From: Rhabdornis inornatus | Lineage: Eukaryota > Chordata > Aves > Passeriformes > Rhabdornithidae | DNA length: 64,000 nucleotides | Reading direction: 5' to 3' | Assembly: GCA_013397075.1 (NCBI GenBank) | Contig: VWZS01003952.1 | Span: 33,833 to 97,832 of the forward strand | Shown here: positions 21,251 through 32,982 of the stretch, piece by piece | Layout of the letters: the number at the start of each line of letters is the position of its first letter | How positions within the stretch are numbered: the first letter of the stretch is position 1 | The notes under the pieces: generated by a model | The model's input: only the letters and a program-made list of their open reading frames with translations | What the model was told of the DNA's origin: nothing | Databases searched by the model: none | Position numbers and translations under genes: made by a program

Positions 21251-23677
21251 CCTGCTCAGAGGGATTCTGCCTCAGGAGAAGGACTCACACTGGAAGGATC
21301 CATGTTAGCCCATCCAGGAAAACTTCCACGAGGAGCTGAATCCACCTGGATCTCCTCACACTTCCATGCACTTCCAAAGCCCAAATTTCTGCGGGCATTC
21401 ACAACCTCCACATCTCACTTTGCCCCCCAAAATCCCAATTCAGCAAACCCACAACGAGCATGGAAGCCCTGGAGGAGATCCCTGAGAAATGGCTCAGACC
21501 CCACACCTGCAGGTATCCCAGAGAAAACTCTGCTCTTCCCAAAATTCCTCCACCAACCCACCGGGAGCTGCTCCTTGCTACCCTGGAACCTCCTCCAGGA
21601 GGTTTGGGTTTGATCCTGCCACTGTCCTGGCCCCGAGCCAAACACCACAAGGATGATTCTCTCATCTTCAGAGCCTGGTGGTATCCAGAAGCTCCAGAGT
21701 GGAGATCCCACTTGGAAAGCAGCGGCTGCTGTGCTCTGGAATGCTGCAGGAGCCTCAGCAGAGCCTTCCCAGAGCTCTGCAATCCCACAGCCCCAGCTAT
21801 AAAACCCCTGCTGCAGGCAAAATCTGGGACATGGAGAAGGAGCTCCAAGGAATTTCTCCATCTATAACCATCACAGCTCCATGAAGTTGTTTAAAAGAGG
21901 GAACTGAGCTTGTTTTCCTTGTGGAAATCCTGTGTTTATTTTTAGTTCTGCCTCGGAGTATAAATAACTCCGGAATGAAGTGCACGGTGCTTAATTCCCT
22001 TCATTGTGCCCTTAATTGCTTCCTTGTTTGCTTTCCACTTTCCACTCTGCTCCAGCCTCGTATTCCAGCACCAGCTCCTCCCTTCCACGTTTGTTTATTG
22101 TGCCTGCCTTTCCAGAAACTGAAAGGTCAGGAGAAAATAGGAATTTTTAATGGAATTTCCTAATGCCACCAAGGCTTTTTACCCTGCCTGCCCGTCCTTG
22201 GCATGGATTCCCTCCCACCCAGACGCCACCAGCCTGAATCCCAGATCCATTCCAGCTTCCCTGCAACACCCTCCCTGTCTTCTCTCCAGTTTGTGTTGGA
22301 TCCCTGGGGAGAACATTCCCCACTCCCTTGGATGCTGCCAAAGGAACTGCTGCTCATCCCGGTTTTGTGGGGCCACCCTTGGGTGAGGAAGGAGCTGTCA
22401 GCTCTTCCAGCACCACCTCCTGATGCTTCCCAGCAGGAACAGTGGGATTTGCTCCATGGATTCCCCCACGGAGCACAGGAACCCCTTGGGAGACTCCCAG
22501 GGCAGGAATGCTCAGCCAGGGGGAGGCTGGACCTGGAGCAGGGATGTGCTCCATGAGCTTTGGGATGCTGGAGGTGTCACACCAGAGCTGCTTCCCAACC
22601 CCCAGCAGGGCTCAATCCACATCCTGGAATGGCCCATCCTGATCCCACCTCATGCCCTGAATCCCTGGAAGGACACAAGGAGAACTTTTTGTCCAAAAAG
22701 AGCAGGAGGAATCTCCAACCCAACACATCCCTGAGCCTCCACAGGAAGGGTTTTCCATATTTCCATGTTTCCAGGGGCCAAGCACTGTGCTTGCTCCACA
22801 GCAGGGACATGGCTGGGAAGCTGGGTCCATATTTTTCCAAAGGGAAAAATGGGGGAAGGAGCTCGGAATTCCTCCCTGGAAGTGCAGGGAAGCCCCAGAC
22901 TTCTCCCAGGCAAACATTAGAGCAGGATTGTAAGGGTGGTGGTGTTCTGCACCACTTGATTAGTGGTTTGTCTGGAGTCTCTGTTGCTTTTACTCAGAGC
23001 TAGGATTTTAAAAATACACGAATGAAATGGATTTTCTCTTGCTCAAGCTCAGTTGTTTACTAAAGTTCAGCTGCACTTCCAGCCACCAGCTAAAAACAAA
23101 ATGGAGCGAGATCCAGCGAGCTGCAAGGTCTCCTAAAACCAAACATTCCAACAGAGAAATAACACCTACATTGTCGGTACTTTTAACCCAATAATCCAAT
23201 TCCTGGGACCCTCAGTACGGCCCCAGCTGTCCAAGCAGAAACTACAGCCTGAAACCCCTGGAGAAGAAGGAAAATGAACACCCAAGGAGACACCACCCCA
23301 AATCCTCCATCTTATCCCATATCTATTATAAAAACCGCAAATTCAAAACCCTGCACCACGTGAGATCTCACACTTCTATTCCAACTACACAGCAGTGATT
23401 TTAACTCCATCACTCAAATTTGGAAGCCTTCTCCAAGGCCTCAGGTCAAAAGCAGTGTTCTCCAAAAGGTCAGTACCGAAAAACACAAAAAAACCCAAAA
23501 AACCCCAAGTTTCTAAGATCCAATACAGGATGAGGTTTGTGCAATTGTCCGGCCTGGAGATTCCAGGGAGACCTGGAATCTCGGAGCCCCTTGCAGTGCC
23601 TCTGTCCAGGAGGAGAACATGGAGTGCCAGGACAAGGGGGAATGGCTCCCAGTGCCAGAGGGCAGGGGGAGAGGGGA
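21251..23677. other. Unannotated interval
   Basis: No tandem array, recognised element or supported exon. The patch at 23010-23200 is less repetitive in wording than its surroundings, with no clear coding frame. Confidence 0.5.
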
Positions 23678-23826
23678 TATTGGGAAGGAATTGTTCCCTG
23701 GAAGAGAAGAAGCTGTGGCTGCTCCATCCCTGCAAGTGTCCAAGGCCAGGTTGGAGCAGCCTGGGACAGTGGGAGGTGTCCCTGCCCGTGATGGTCCCAT
23801 CCAACCCAAAGCATTCCATGATTATT
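23678..23826 (+). mobile_element. CR1 LINE 3' end
   Basis: ATATTGGGAAGGAATTGTTC, AGAAGCTGTGGCTGCTCC, AAGGCCAGGTTGGAGCAGCC and CATCCAACCCAAAGCATTCC follow the CR1 sense order to its terminal ATGATT. Confidence 0.96.
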
Positions 23827-24956
23827 GCCCCCAGTCCTGCTGCAGGGGTGGATCATATCCAAGGTTTTCCTGCCCTGCCACCACTGCCAGCCCCCAGCAA
23901 CCACTGGCTTTTATTTATTTTAATTCTGAAACTTCTCCCCAGCCCCTAAAGCTGCCTGGAGTTCCCAATAAACCTCTGCCCATTGGGATTCCCACCCTCG
24001 GTCTGGTTCTTCTCCTTGTGCTCCTCAAAAAAAATTCGGGATGAGTTTTTGGGAAGCTTAAAATTCCTCCCTCAACCTCAGGAGAGGCAAGGAGAAAAAT
24101 ATGCAGGGATGTGAAGCAAATTCCTGCCTGATTCCTCAGGAGACCAAATCAATGGGAAACTTCTCCTCTCTGTTTATTTTTTTCCCAGCAGAAGTCCCAG
24201 TCTGTCCTCTCCCTCTTCCAAAAACCCACACCCAGGAGCTGTGACATCAGAGGATATTTTAGGAAGGCAGCTTTGTCCCCAGTCCAGCTCTGGTGTGGTT
24301 CCCTTTCCCTCACACAACCCCACAGTTCTGCTGGCTCCCGGATGCCAAACCTGGAGGTGAAACGGGAATTTAAAAAAGCAGGAATTGTCTTTTCCAGCCG
24401 TTTCCCTGAGCAGGAATAATATGCTTGGCTTGTCCTGGTGTTGACACAAGGGTGACTCACGGGCCCAACAATGTGGGACTGTTTGGAGGTTCAGGGCAGG
24501 CATCTGGGACTGGCCCTGTGTCCCTTGGCAGGGGCTGAGCTCAGCTCAAAAAATGCACTTTTATCCCTGTAACGCAGCCTCACCTACAGCTGCCATTCCC
24601 AGGCTCCTTCCCAAGGCTGTTCCCTGCATCCACTGGCTCCTGGCTCCAGGTGTGGCTGGAAAATCTCCTTTGCAAAGCCCACCCGTGCCCACCTTTGGTG
24701 TCTTTGGGGTGGATTCCGCCCTAAGTTTGTCTCGGGGTGTTTTTATTTCACCCAGGTTTGCTCCAGCCCCAAAATCCGTGGATGGTGATGGATTCATGGC
24801 AAAGCCTGGAGCAGGCAGGAGATCACAAGCCTCTCAAATCCCCATTTGACAAAATCTCTTAGAACAGGTCTGGGAGCACATTCCAAAATATCTTCCCACC
24901 TCCAGCTGGGAGCTGAACAAAGCTGCTCTCCCAAAAGGAGAAAATCAACCAACAGT
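23827..24956. other. Unannotated interval
   Basis: No element or gene recognised. It ends at the GATCCCAAAG minisatellite. Confidence 0.5.
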
Positions 24957-25412
24957 GAGTGATCCCAAAGGGCTGAGCCTGTGGGGACAGGGATCCCAAA
25001 GGGCTGATCCCAAAGGGCTGATCCCATGGGGACAGGGATCCCAAAGAGCTGATCCCAAAGGGCTGAGCCTGTGGGGACAGGGATCCCAAAGGGCTGATCC
25101 CAAAGGGCTGATCCCATGGGGACAGGGATCCCAAAGAGCTGATCCCAAAGGGCTGAGCCTGTGGGGACAGGGATCCCAAAGGGCTGATCCCAAAGGGCTG
25201 ATCCCATGGGGACAGGGATCCCAAAGAGCTGATCCCAAAGGGCTGATCCCAAAGGGCTGATCCCAAAGGGCTGAGCCTGTGGGGATAGGGATCCCAAAGA
25301 GCTGATCCCAAAGGGCTGATCCCAAAGGGCTGAGCCTGTGGGGATAGGGATCCCAAAGAGCTGATCCCAAAGAGCTGATCCCAAAGGGCTGATCCCAAAG
25401 GGCTGATCCCAT
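24957..25412. repeat. Minisatellite with a 90-bp higher-order unit
   Basis: The basic unit is GATCCCAAAGGGCT (14 bp), with GAGCCTGTGGGGACAGG and GATCCCATGGGGACAGG variants. The GAGCCTGTGGGG variant recurs at 24975, 25065 and 25155, giving three 90-bp higher-order copies before the pattern becomes irregular. Minus-strand frames of over 190 codons across it are artefacts. Confidence 0.96.
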
Positions 25413-25846
25413 GGGGAGAGGGAGGATGAGCATCGGCAGCTGCTCTGCTGGGTGTCCCACAGCCCCTGCCAGAGGAACGTGCTCCAGACCCCTCATCCTC
25501 CTGCTCCTCCAGCCTGGATCCCATCCACGCTGCCCAGTCCTCAGCACACACCTCCCACATCCACACACGGTTTTCCCAGCCCCAAATCCCAAATCCCAAA
25601 CCCCACATCCCAGCTGTCCTGGAGCCCTGTGTGTGCTCCCTGTGTGTCACCCTGACTCCGCAAGGCTCAGCTCCTCCTCAGAAACCTCAGCCTTGGCTTG
25701 TGGCACCCCCCAGACAGGGAACAGCTGGAAAACACTTCAGCCCAGACAGCTTTTCCCGGGATTTTAAAAGGTCAGGAACTGAATCCATCTCATTGCACAG
25801 AGTGTGGAATTCCAGCCCTTCCCACTGCTGGCATTTTGGAGCAGGA
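25413..25846. other. Unannotated spacer between two minisatellites
   Basis: Mixed sequence with no recognised element. Large minus-strand frames extend into it from the neighbouring arrays. Confidence 0.5.
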
Positions 25847-26581
25847 TGCTGCTCCTGAGGGATGCTGCTCCTGAAGGATGCTGCTCCCAAGGGATGCTGC
25901 TCCTGAAGGATGCTGCTCCTGAAGGATGCTGCTCCTGAGGGATGCAGCTCCTGAGGGATGCAGCTCCTGAAGGATGCAGCTCCTGAAGGATGCTGCTCCC
26001 AAGGGATGCTGCTCCTGAAGGATGCAGCTCCTGAAGGATGCTGCTCCTGAGGGATGCAGCTCCTGAAGGATGCAACTCCTGAAGGATGCTGCTCCTGAAG
26101 GATGTTGCTCCCGAGGGATGCTGCTCCTGAAGGATGCTGCTCCTGAGGGATGCTGCTCCTGAAGGATGCAGCTCCTGAAGGATGCTGCTCCTGAGGGATG
26201 CAGCTCCTGAAGGATGCAACTCCTGAAGGATGCTGCTCCTGAAGGATGTTGCTCCCGAGGGATGCTGCTCCTGAAGGATGCTGCTCCTGAGGGATGCTGC
26301 TCCTGAAGGATGCAGCTCCTGAAGGATGCTGCTCCTGAGGGATGCAGCTCCTGAAGGATGCAACTCCTGAAGGATGCTGCTCCTGAAGGATGTTGCTCCC
26401 GAGGGATGCTGCTCCTGAAGGATGCTGCTCCTGAGGGATGCTGCTCCCAAGGGATGCTGCTCCTGAGGGATGCTGCTCCTGAGGGATGCTGCTCCTGAGG
26501 GATGCAGCTCCTGAAGGATGCAGCTCCTGAAGGATGCAGCTCCTGAGGGATGCTGCTCCCAAGTGATGCTGCTCCCCAGGG
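25847..26581. repeat. 16-bp minisatellite with a 144-bp higher-order unit
   Basis: About 45 copies of GGATGCTGCTCCTGAA. Variants CAGCTCC, CAACTCC, GTTGCTCCCGAG and CTCCCAAG form a 9-unit pattern: the CAACTCC variant recurs at 26072, 26216 and 26360, exactly 144 bases apart. Because 16 is not a multiple of three and the unit has no stop on the minus strand, it yields a minus-strand frame of 364 codons. This is not evidence for a gene. Confidence 0.97.
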
Positions 26582-27510
26582 ATGCTCAGACCTTTTGGAG
26601 GATGTTCACCCTGCAGGATCCCACCCCTGATGTTCCCTGAGTTCAGCTCAGACTGTGGAAGGTTTTTCCCTTTCCCTGCTGGCTCCGTTCCCTGCTGGCT
26701 GTGTGCCTGTAGCTGGCAGCTCCTGCATCCCAGCAGATCCGTAAATAATTCAACAGCTGACTGAAAAACGGGGTCCATCATGTTTATGGTTCTGAAACAT
26801 GCACAGAACCGGGACAGAGACCTGGAGCACCAGGAATGAGGCAGGAGAAATCAGGGAATATCACCATTGGAGACTCCAGCTACAACAGGGCTGAAGGAAA
26901 GGGAATGACCCTCAGACTTTGAGTTAATTCTTCAACAGAAGAAAAAACCCACGAGTTTCTTAATTCCAGACAGGGCCTTGAGCACTCTGTGAGGAATTCC
27001 AGCTCCAGTCAAAGCTGTTTTCCACACTTCCAGTAGCATATCCTTTAAAATTCAGAGAGAGAGGAGCAGGCTCGTCCTTGGCTGTCCGAGCCCATCCATC
27101 CCCAGCTCCAGGAGCAGGGAATGCCACAGGGACAAATCCCACCCTCCCTGCAGCTACTGCTGCTCTGCTGATACGCAAATCCAGCCCTCACTCAGGCTCC
27201 GGGGGAAGTTTAGGAGCCCTCTTCCCACATTTCTGTTATTTCAGTGACCCCGTCCGGACCTGGAATCAGAATTCCATGTCCTGCACTCTGCAGGTATTGA
27301 TTAAAAGGCAGATTAAAAGATTAATTCTTCTGCAGAGGTCTCCAAATCTTTCTGGCAGGGGGGAGAGCTGACACGGGTTCTTCTCCTTGCACTTTTCCTT
27401 TCCTTGGCTCTTGTGCTCAATGGAGGGATAAAAGACTTTTTGTTTTAATGTGTATGCACAAAAGGATAACAAAAAAATCAGGGTCTTGCACTAGCAGGAG
27501 GAGCACATCA
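26582..27510. other. Unannotated interval
   Basis: No recognised element or gene. A few CpG sites occur around 27080-27260 without forming an island. Confidence 0.5.
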
Positions 27511-27735
27511 GCATTCCAGCCCCAGCTCCAGGGATCTGGGACATTCCAAACCCCACTCAAGGGATCTGGGACATTCCAGACCCAGCTCCAGGGATCTGGG
27601 ACATTCCAGACCCAGCTCCAGGGATCTGGGGCATTCCAGACCCAGCTCCATGGATCTGGCACATTCCAGATCCAGCTCCAGGGATCTGGGACATTCCAAA
27701 CCCAGCTCCAGGGATCTGGGGCATTCCAGACCCAG
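27511..27735. repeat. 30-bp minisatellite in constant phase
   Basis: About 7.5 copies of a 30-bp unit containing GGGATCTGGGACATTCCAGA keep exact 30-base spacing from 27531 on, without any visible insertion or deletion. The unit is stop-free and divisible by three, so it shows a repeated 10-residue pattern on the minus strand (WSWVWNVPDP-like). No start, splice or family evidence supports coding. Confidence 0.96.
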
Positions 27736-29945
27736 GAAGGGAGAAGTCCCAGCCTGGGTGACTGATTTGAGGATGGGGATGGAAAATCCATCTCCTCATC
27801 TCTCCACGTTCCCTGGGCCAAGCACAGCCCTCCAGAGCTTCCCTGAAAACCACGGGGGAGCTTTGGTCTCCATGAGGAGCCAGGAGGTGACACTGGAAGG
27901 TGACATTCCACAAAAAAAACCTCAGAGCACTTCCAAGGGAGGGATTACAGGCTGGGAGGGAGGGATAAACGAAGGAACAGGAATAAAGTGATGCCACACA
28001 GAGCAATTTCCTCCTTCCCACCTCCAGCTCCAGCTCCCACGTCAGGATATGGACACAATTCCCACTCACAGAGCTGAGGGTGCTCCACTAAAACCAAATA
28101 AACTAAAATCAAACAAACTGAGATGGGAGGTGACTGCCTGATCCTGCCTGGAATACAAACGACCTGCCAGAGAGCAGCAAGAGATCTGGATTTCCTAAAA
28201 ACACTCCCAGCCATCCCAGGAAGGGTAATTCCCATCCGTCAACTCGAGTTTTTCCTGGCAGCACCTTCCAATCTCTTGGCACTGCTTCCAAGCTCCAGCA
28301 AACAGCTGTGGGTGTTTGGGATGGAGCTGCTGTGCTCCAGCCAGGTGTGGGACTGATCAAAGCCCTGACAGATGTCACGGCTCTGCTTGGGTGACAAATG
28401 GAGATTTCATTAAAATGATCCCTTTTCCCAGAAGATATCAGCGATTTGGGAACAGATTTCTCTGTTGCATTTCATTCTCTCCAGGAGGAAAATCCACGTT
28501 TTCCCTTGGGCAAAACTCTCTTTCCGTGTAGCTGCTGTCACCTGCTTGTGCCACCACCGAAGTGCTGTGGGAATTACAGAGATCCTGACAAACCTCATGG
28601 AAGCAGTAGCAGCAAGCTGAAATTTTGTTAAAAACACTTCTTTTCCCTGAGCATTCCCACAGATGTTTCCCATTAAGCTCAGGACAAGGTGTCAGCTCCA
28701 GAGCAAGGCTGCTGCTGTCTCAGTTCCCGGGGAGAATTTCCCTCTCCTCCCACCCCGTGCCGGCTGCTCCGCTGAACCCACCCACATCTGGATGATGGGA
28801 TGAGCAGGACAAGCCTGGATCAGGTATCCAGATGTGAGTCCAGCCCTGGCAGAGCCCAGCACCAGCTGCTTCAGGGGATCGGTGACCCCCCTGAATATGA
28901 ATAAAAATGAATTACCTGTGACTATTGAATCTAAAAACACCTTCATTGGAAAAAGTTATTCCATAAACAGAATGAGCTGTGCTCCCCAAATCCCTGAGGA
29001 TTTCGGGCTCTGAGTTTCCCTCCCTTTGGGTACAAACCACAGGAGCCACATCAGGTGTGGATCAGGGAATAATTTGGCTTGGAAAGGAAACTTCCAGGCC
29101 CTGAAAGAAGCGGGGACATCTTCACTCCGAGCCTCATCCAAGAGTTTGCAGGGATGAGCATTCCAGGGATGTCTGGAGGGGCTACGTGCACTGGCCGGGA
29201 TGCAGCACATCCTGCCCCCAGCACCACCCAGGATTAGGGACACAGGGTGGGACAACCCCTTCCCCCCACGGATTCCTCTTCCCTCCTCCTCCTCTTCCCA
29301 AGCCAGCCGTGCTGGGGGAGGAGGGAGCTGTGCAAATCCCAGGGAATCTCTGGATTCCCTGGCAGCAGCCAAGGGCTCTGGACAAAGCTGCTCCGCACGC
29401 AAAGCCCCGGGACAGCCCCGGAGCTTGTCAGCAGGATTCCCCTCCTCGGAATTTAGGGAAAAAAATCCCGGGAGAAGTCGGAATTTAGGGCCAAATGGTG
29501 ACACCCAACAACTCCACGAGCTCTCAGATATTCCAGGAGTACAAAAGAGTTCCTGAGCTACGGGCAAAAAACCCCAAAAGGGACGAGCAGGGAGTCTGGG
29601 AGAGCAGGGTGGGAGCTGCTGGATTCCCATCTCCTGGTTTTCCCTCCAGGAATGGAAGGAGGATCCCGCTCATCACATCTGGAAGGAGGATCCAGCTCAT
29701 CCTCCTGCCCCAGGGATGCTTTGGAATGAGGGATTTTGGCATCTGAGGAGCCCTGGGGCAGAGCTGTCCCCACGGTCACAGTTTGGTGGCACAGGCTCAC
29801 CGGCTCAGTGACAATTCCAACAGGAGGTGCCTTCAATTTTCCACAGGTTTTTAATTTTTTTTTTTTTCCCAGTGGGGACCACGTTTGGATCTACGCCGTG
29901 GAAATGTTGCCTTGCTGGAAAAATGAGCTCAAAAATTTAATCCTG
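27736..29945. other. Unannotated interval
   Basis: A moderately CpG-bearing, GC-rich patch lies around 29180-29480. A 224-codon minus-strand frame (28956-29630) crosses it with no domain I recognise. A T run lies at 29857-29869. No gene is supported. Confidence 0.5.
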
Positions 29946-30165
29946 AGTCCAGGTCTGGGGTCCTGAGCACGAGAAGGACAAGGACATGTTGGAGCAGATC
30001 CAGAGGAGAGCACAAAGATGCCCAGCATGGAGAAGGGAAAGAAAGCTCCAGGGAGAGCTTGGAGCCCCTCAAGTGCTTCAAGAGGAATTGGGAAATAGAG
30101 GGGAAGTGACCTTTTGCACAGGCAGGTAGTGACACACAAGAAGGAACGGTTTCCAACTGCCATAA
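29946..30165 (+). mobile_element. CR1 LINE, C-terminal ORF2 region
   Basis: AGTCCAGGTCTGGGGTCCTG, AGAAGGACAAGGACATGTTG, GAGCAGATCCAGAGGAGAGC, then GAGAAGGGAAAGAAAGCTCC and GGGGAAGTGACCTTTTGCAC follow the order of the CR1 ORF2 end (pattern LEQIQRRA ... EKRKLQ). Unlike the other copies, this piece lies upstream of the 3' terminus. Internal deletions and frameshifts make it a dead copy. Confidence 0.85.
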
Positions 30166-31446
30166 AGCAGGATTATTTGGAATTTTGGGATGAGACTCAG
30201 AGCATGTCATCACACTGAGCTTCAGAGAGGGCACGGGGCCACGGGGCATTTTTCCAAGTGGTTCTGGGATGGGAAGCAATCAGGAATCCCCCCAGATTTG
30301 CAGGAATGCTCGGACTGCTCCTAAGATTTCTCTCACACACGCAACAGAGACGCTTCAAACCAAACATCTGCCTCCAGAGAAGGTAGAGGGGAGAAGATTA
30401 ATTATTAATTAAAGGAGAATATTAATCATTAATTACCAGGATGGTGCCACTGCTTTTATTCCAGTAAAACTGAAATCCAGCAATGGGTTTTCTTCTCTCC
30501 CCTTTATTCTTTGGAGGCACAAACAACACACCTTGGAAAGGGGGTGACTGCTGGTGTTCCCACTTTCTCCTGAGGGCCAGAAGCAGCTGAATTTTGGGAT
30601 GTGCACCTGGATGTGCTGCTGGCACACTCCCTGTGTCCTCCAGCCCATCCTCAGTGCTGCTGGCTGGGGCTCTGCAGCAGCACCTCCCTGTCCCAGCCCT
30701 CACTGCCTCATCCCACGGATTTCAAATTCCTTTAAAGGTCTTTAACCACAGTGTTCCAAAATGCTGGGAATCTCCATCAGCACCGAGGCAGGAAGAACCA
30801 CAAGTGCATCACAGCCCAAAAACCCCCAGCAGGCTCGCTCCAGCTGCATTCCTCCAGCCTGAGCAGGGATTATCCTCAGAATTAGGATATTAGAACAGGA
30901 TTAGGATATAGAACAGGACAGAGGGAGGTGAGGAACACAGGGAAAGGACAAAACCTGACTTGCAGGGACCCCATGGAGTCCCAGCAGGCTCAGGAATAAA
31001 TCCCCTGCCCCTGTGCTGAGTGATTCCTTGTTTTCCTCAGCGAGGTGAGGAGAAGGGAGATGTGGAAATTCGTGTTGTTCGTGTTCCTGCTCAGCTGCAG
31101 CTGGGTCTTGCTCTGAGGCAAGGATTTATTTACAGGATGATGGACACGGCTCAAAATCACGGCTCTGAGGAGGAGTTTGATTAAAGGGGAACATAAATCA
31201 ACCCCCTCAGGATCCTCCCTCTGTTCCTGCATGCCACCTCCACCTGTCCTTTGTCCCAAATGCTTCCAGAGCTGGGCTTGTCCCACCCTACAAACAGCCT
31301 GGAGCTCAGCCCCAAATCCATTCCCACATGCACAACCCCATATTTGCAGGAAATTCAGACTCACTCATCCCCCAAAGCAACCAAAACACCAAAGAAAAGA
31401 ATCACTGATACATCCAGTCCTTGTTTTTTTTTCCCTAAGGATAAAG
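30166..31446. other. Unannotated interval
   Basis: AT-rich words (TTAATTATTAATTAA) lie near 30397-30437. No gene or further element is supported. Confidence 0.5.
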
Positions 31447-31652
31447 GTGGGGAGGCCCTGGCAGCGATTCCCAGAGAAGATGGAATTGGGAAGGAATTCC
31501 TGGCTGAGATGGAATTCCCAGAGCAGCTGTGGCTGCCCCTGGATCCCTGGAGGTGTCCAAGGCCAGGCTGGATGGGGTTTGGAGAAATCTGGGATAGTGG
31601 AACTGGATTATCCCAAAGATCCCTTCCCACCCAAACCATTCCATGATTCTGG
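31447..31652 (+). mobile_element. CR1 LINE 3' end
   Basis: GTGGGGAGGCCCTGGCAGCG, AGCAGCTGTGGCTGCCCC, AAGGCCAGGCTGGATGGGG and CCTTCCCACCCAAACCATTCC run in CR1 sense order. The block from CCCAGAGAAG to CCCAGAGCAG appears to contain a small internal duplication around GATGGAATT. Confidence 0.96.
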
Positions 31653-32130
31653 GATCTCAGCTTTAGGGGTGGAGGGCTCTGCTGAGGGGCAGGAAAAGCC
31701 CCCTGAGAGGTTTCACTGCTGATGTCTGTTTGTGCTTTACATCCACAGCGGCTCCATTTTTAATAACCTTGTCATCTCACCTATGTAAAATATGCATTCA
31801 AATTAAACCCCATAGGTTTGGGGTCTGCTGCTGTGGGTTAAACAAACATCCCTGTGATTCAGTCCTGTAATTGTTCACATTATTCAGCCAACCCCTTTTT
31901 CATTTAAAAAAAAAAAAAGAGAGAGAACATGCAGGAGAACACAGTTCATGCTCAGCAGCTGTGATTATGCCATGAATTCTCCTCACTCATAGGGGATGAC
32001 ACCAAAAATTCCACTGCCTCTCCCAACAAATCCATGCTGCAGCAACAGCAATGACTTGGACACGAGATCTAAGCTCTGCTGCAGGTATTTCACCTGCAGA
32101 GGGTGTCTGGACTTCTGCCAGCTTGTTCCC
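31653..32130. other. AT-rich unannotated interval
   Basis: 31730-31910 is AT-rich, contains TTTTTAATAACC and GTCCTGTAATTG, and does not resemble CR1 or a tandem repeat. It could be older unique or conserved non-coding sequence. A run of A lies at 31907-31918. Confidence 0.45.
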
Positions 32131-32247
32131 AAGAAACACGAGCATCCCCAAGCCCCAAAATAAGTTTGTCTTAGCTGGGGGAACATTCAGCCCGACAAAA
32201 ACAATCCCACAGCTGGATTGGGGTCTGGGGCAGGTGGAGATTTGTGG
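32131..32247 (+). repeat. Interspersed repeat piece adjoining CR1 (pair with 34333-34444)
   Basis: Scattered blocks (CCCAAAATAAG, ACAATCCCACA, GATTGGGGTCTGGGGCAGGT) recur in the same order, with substitutions and small gaps, at 34355-34440. Each lies immediately 5' of a CR1 3' end, so this may be the upstream part of one CR1 subfamily. Confidence 0.55.
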
Positions 32248-32415
32248 TGAGGGTGGAAAATCCCTGGCACGAGGTGCCCAGAGAAGCTGTGGCTGCCCCA
32301 TCCCTGCAAGTTTTCCAGGCCAGGTTTGGGCAAGCTGGGCTAGTGGGAGGTGTGCCCATGGCAGGGATGATCTCTAAGGCTCCTCCCAACCCAAACCATT
32401 CCATGATCCCATAAT
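32248..32415 (+). mobile_element. CR1 LINE 3' end
   Basis: GAGGGTGGAAAATCCCTGGC, CCCAGAGAAGCTGTGGCTGC and CTCCCAACCCAAACCATTCC are followed by ATGATCCCATAA. Confidence 0.96.
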
Positions 32416-32885
32416 TTAAAGGGTGTGCTGGAAGGCACAGCCCTGCAATCCCATCCTCCCTGATGTTTTTCTTGGCTGCACTAGGAAGAAGAAGAAGCAC
32501 CTGAGAGCACCTTGCCCCACTGCCACAGGCACTCACCTGTAATTTATATGGATAGATGTAAATTCAAGGTGAATTCCTGACAAACCAAAATCACAAACAT
32601 AAACCCCAGGACTGCTGTGAAGCGAGAAGTCATTCATTCATAATCCTTAGTAAAGGAAATGTTCAAGTTTTCCAAAGCAATAAATGTTATTAGAGCAAGT
32701 TTCAAAAGATCTGAAACAGGTGGGAATGCAAATTAAATTTCCAATAACCACTAATCATTCCAATTCTTATTGTGGAGAAATGTAAAAGTGGATTGCAAAA
32801 AAGCTGAAGGAAAAATCAGTTGTTCTTCAAATAATGCAGTTTAAATACAGGTGTAAATACAGGTCTTGTAAAAATTTGTATAGAG
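32416..32885. other. AT-rich unannotated interval
   Basis: It has no tandem array and no recognised element until the GGAAA repeat. It is markedly more AT-rich than the average of the window. Confidence 0.5.
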
Positions 32886-32982
32886 AGGAAAGGAAAGGAA
32901 AGGAAAGGAAAGGAAAGGAAAGGAAAGGAAAGGAAAGGAAAGGAAAGGAAAGGAAAGGAAAGGAAAGGAAAGGAAAGGAAAG
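32886..32982. repeat. (GGAAA)n pentanucleotide microsatellite
   Basis: About 19 perfect copies over about 97 bp, with all purines on the plus strand. Confidence 0.98.

Noticed and set aside
25687..26781. 364-codon minus-strand open frame, the longest in the window
   Set aside because: It lies almost wholly in the 16-bp minisatellite, whose unit has no stop codon in that orientation and cycles through all frames.
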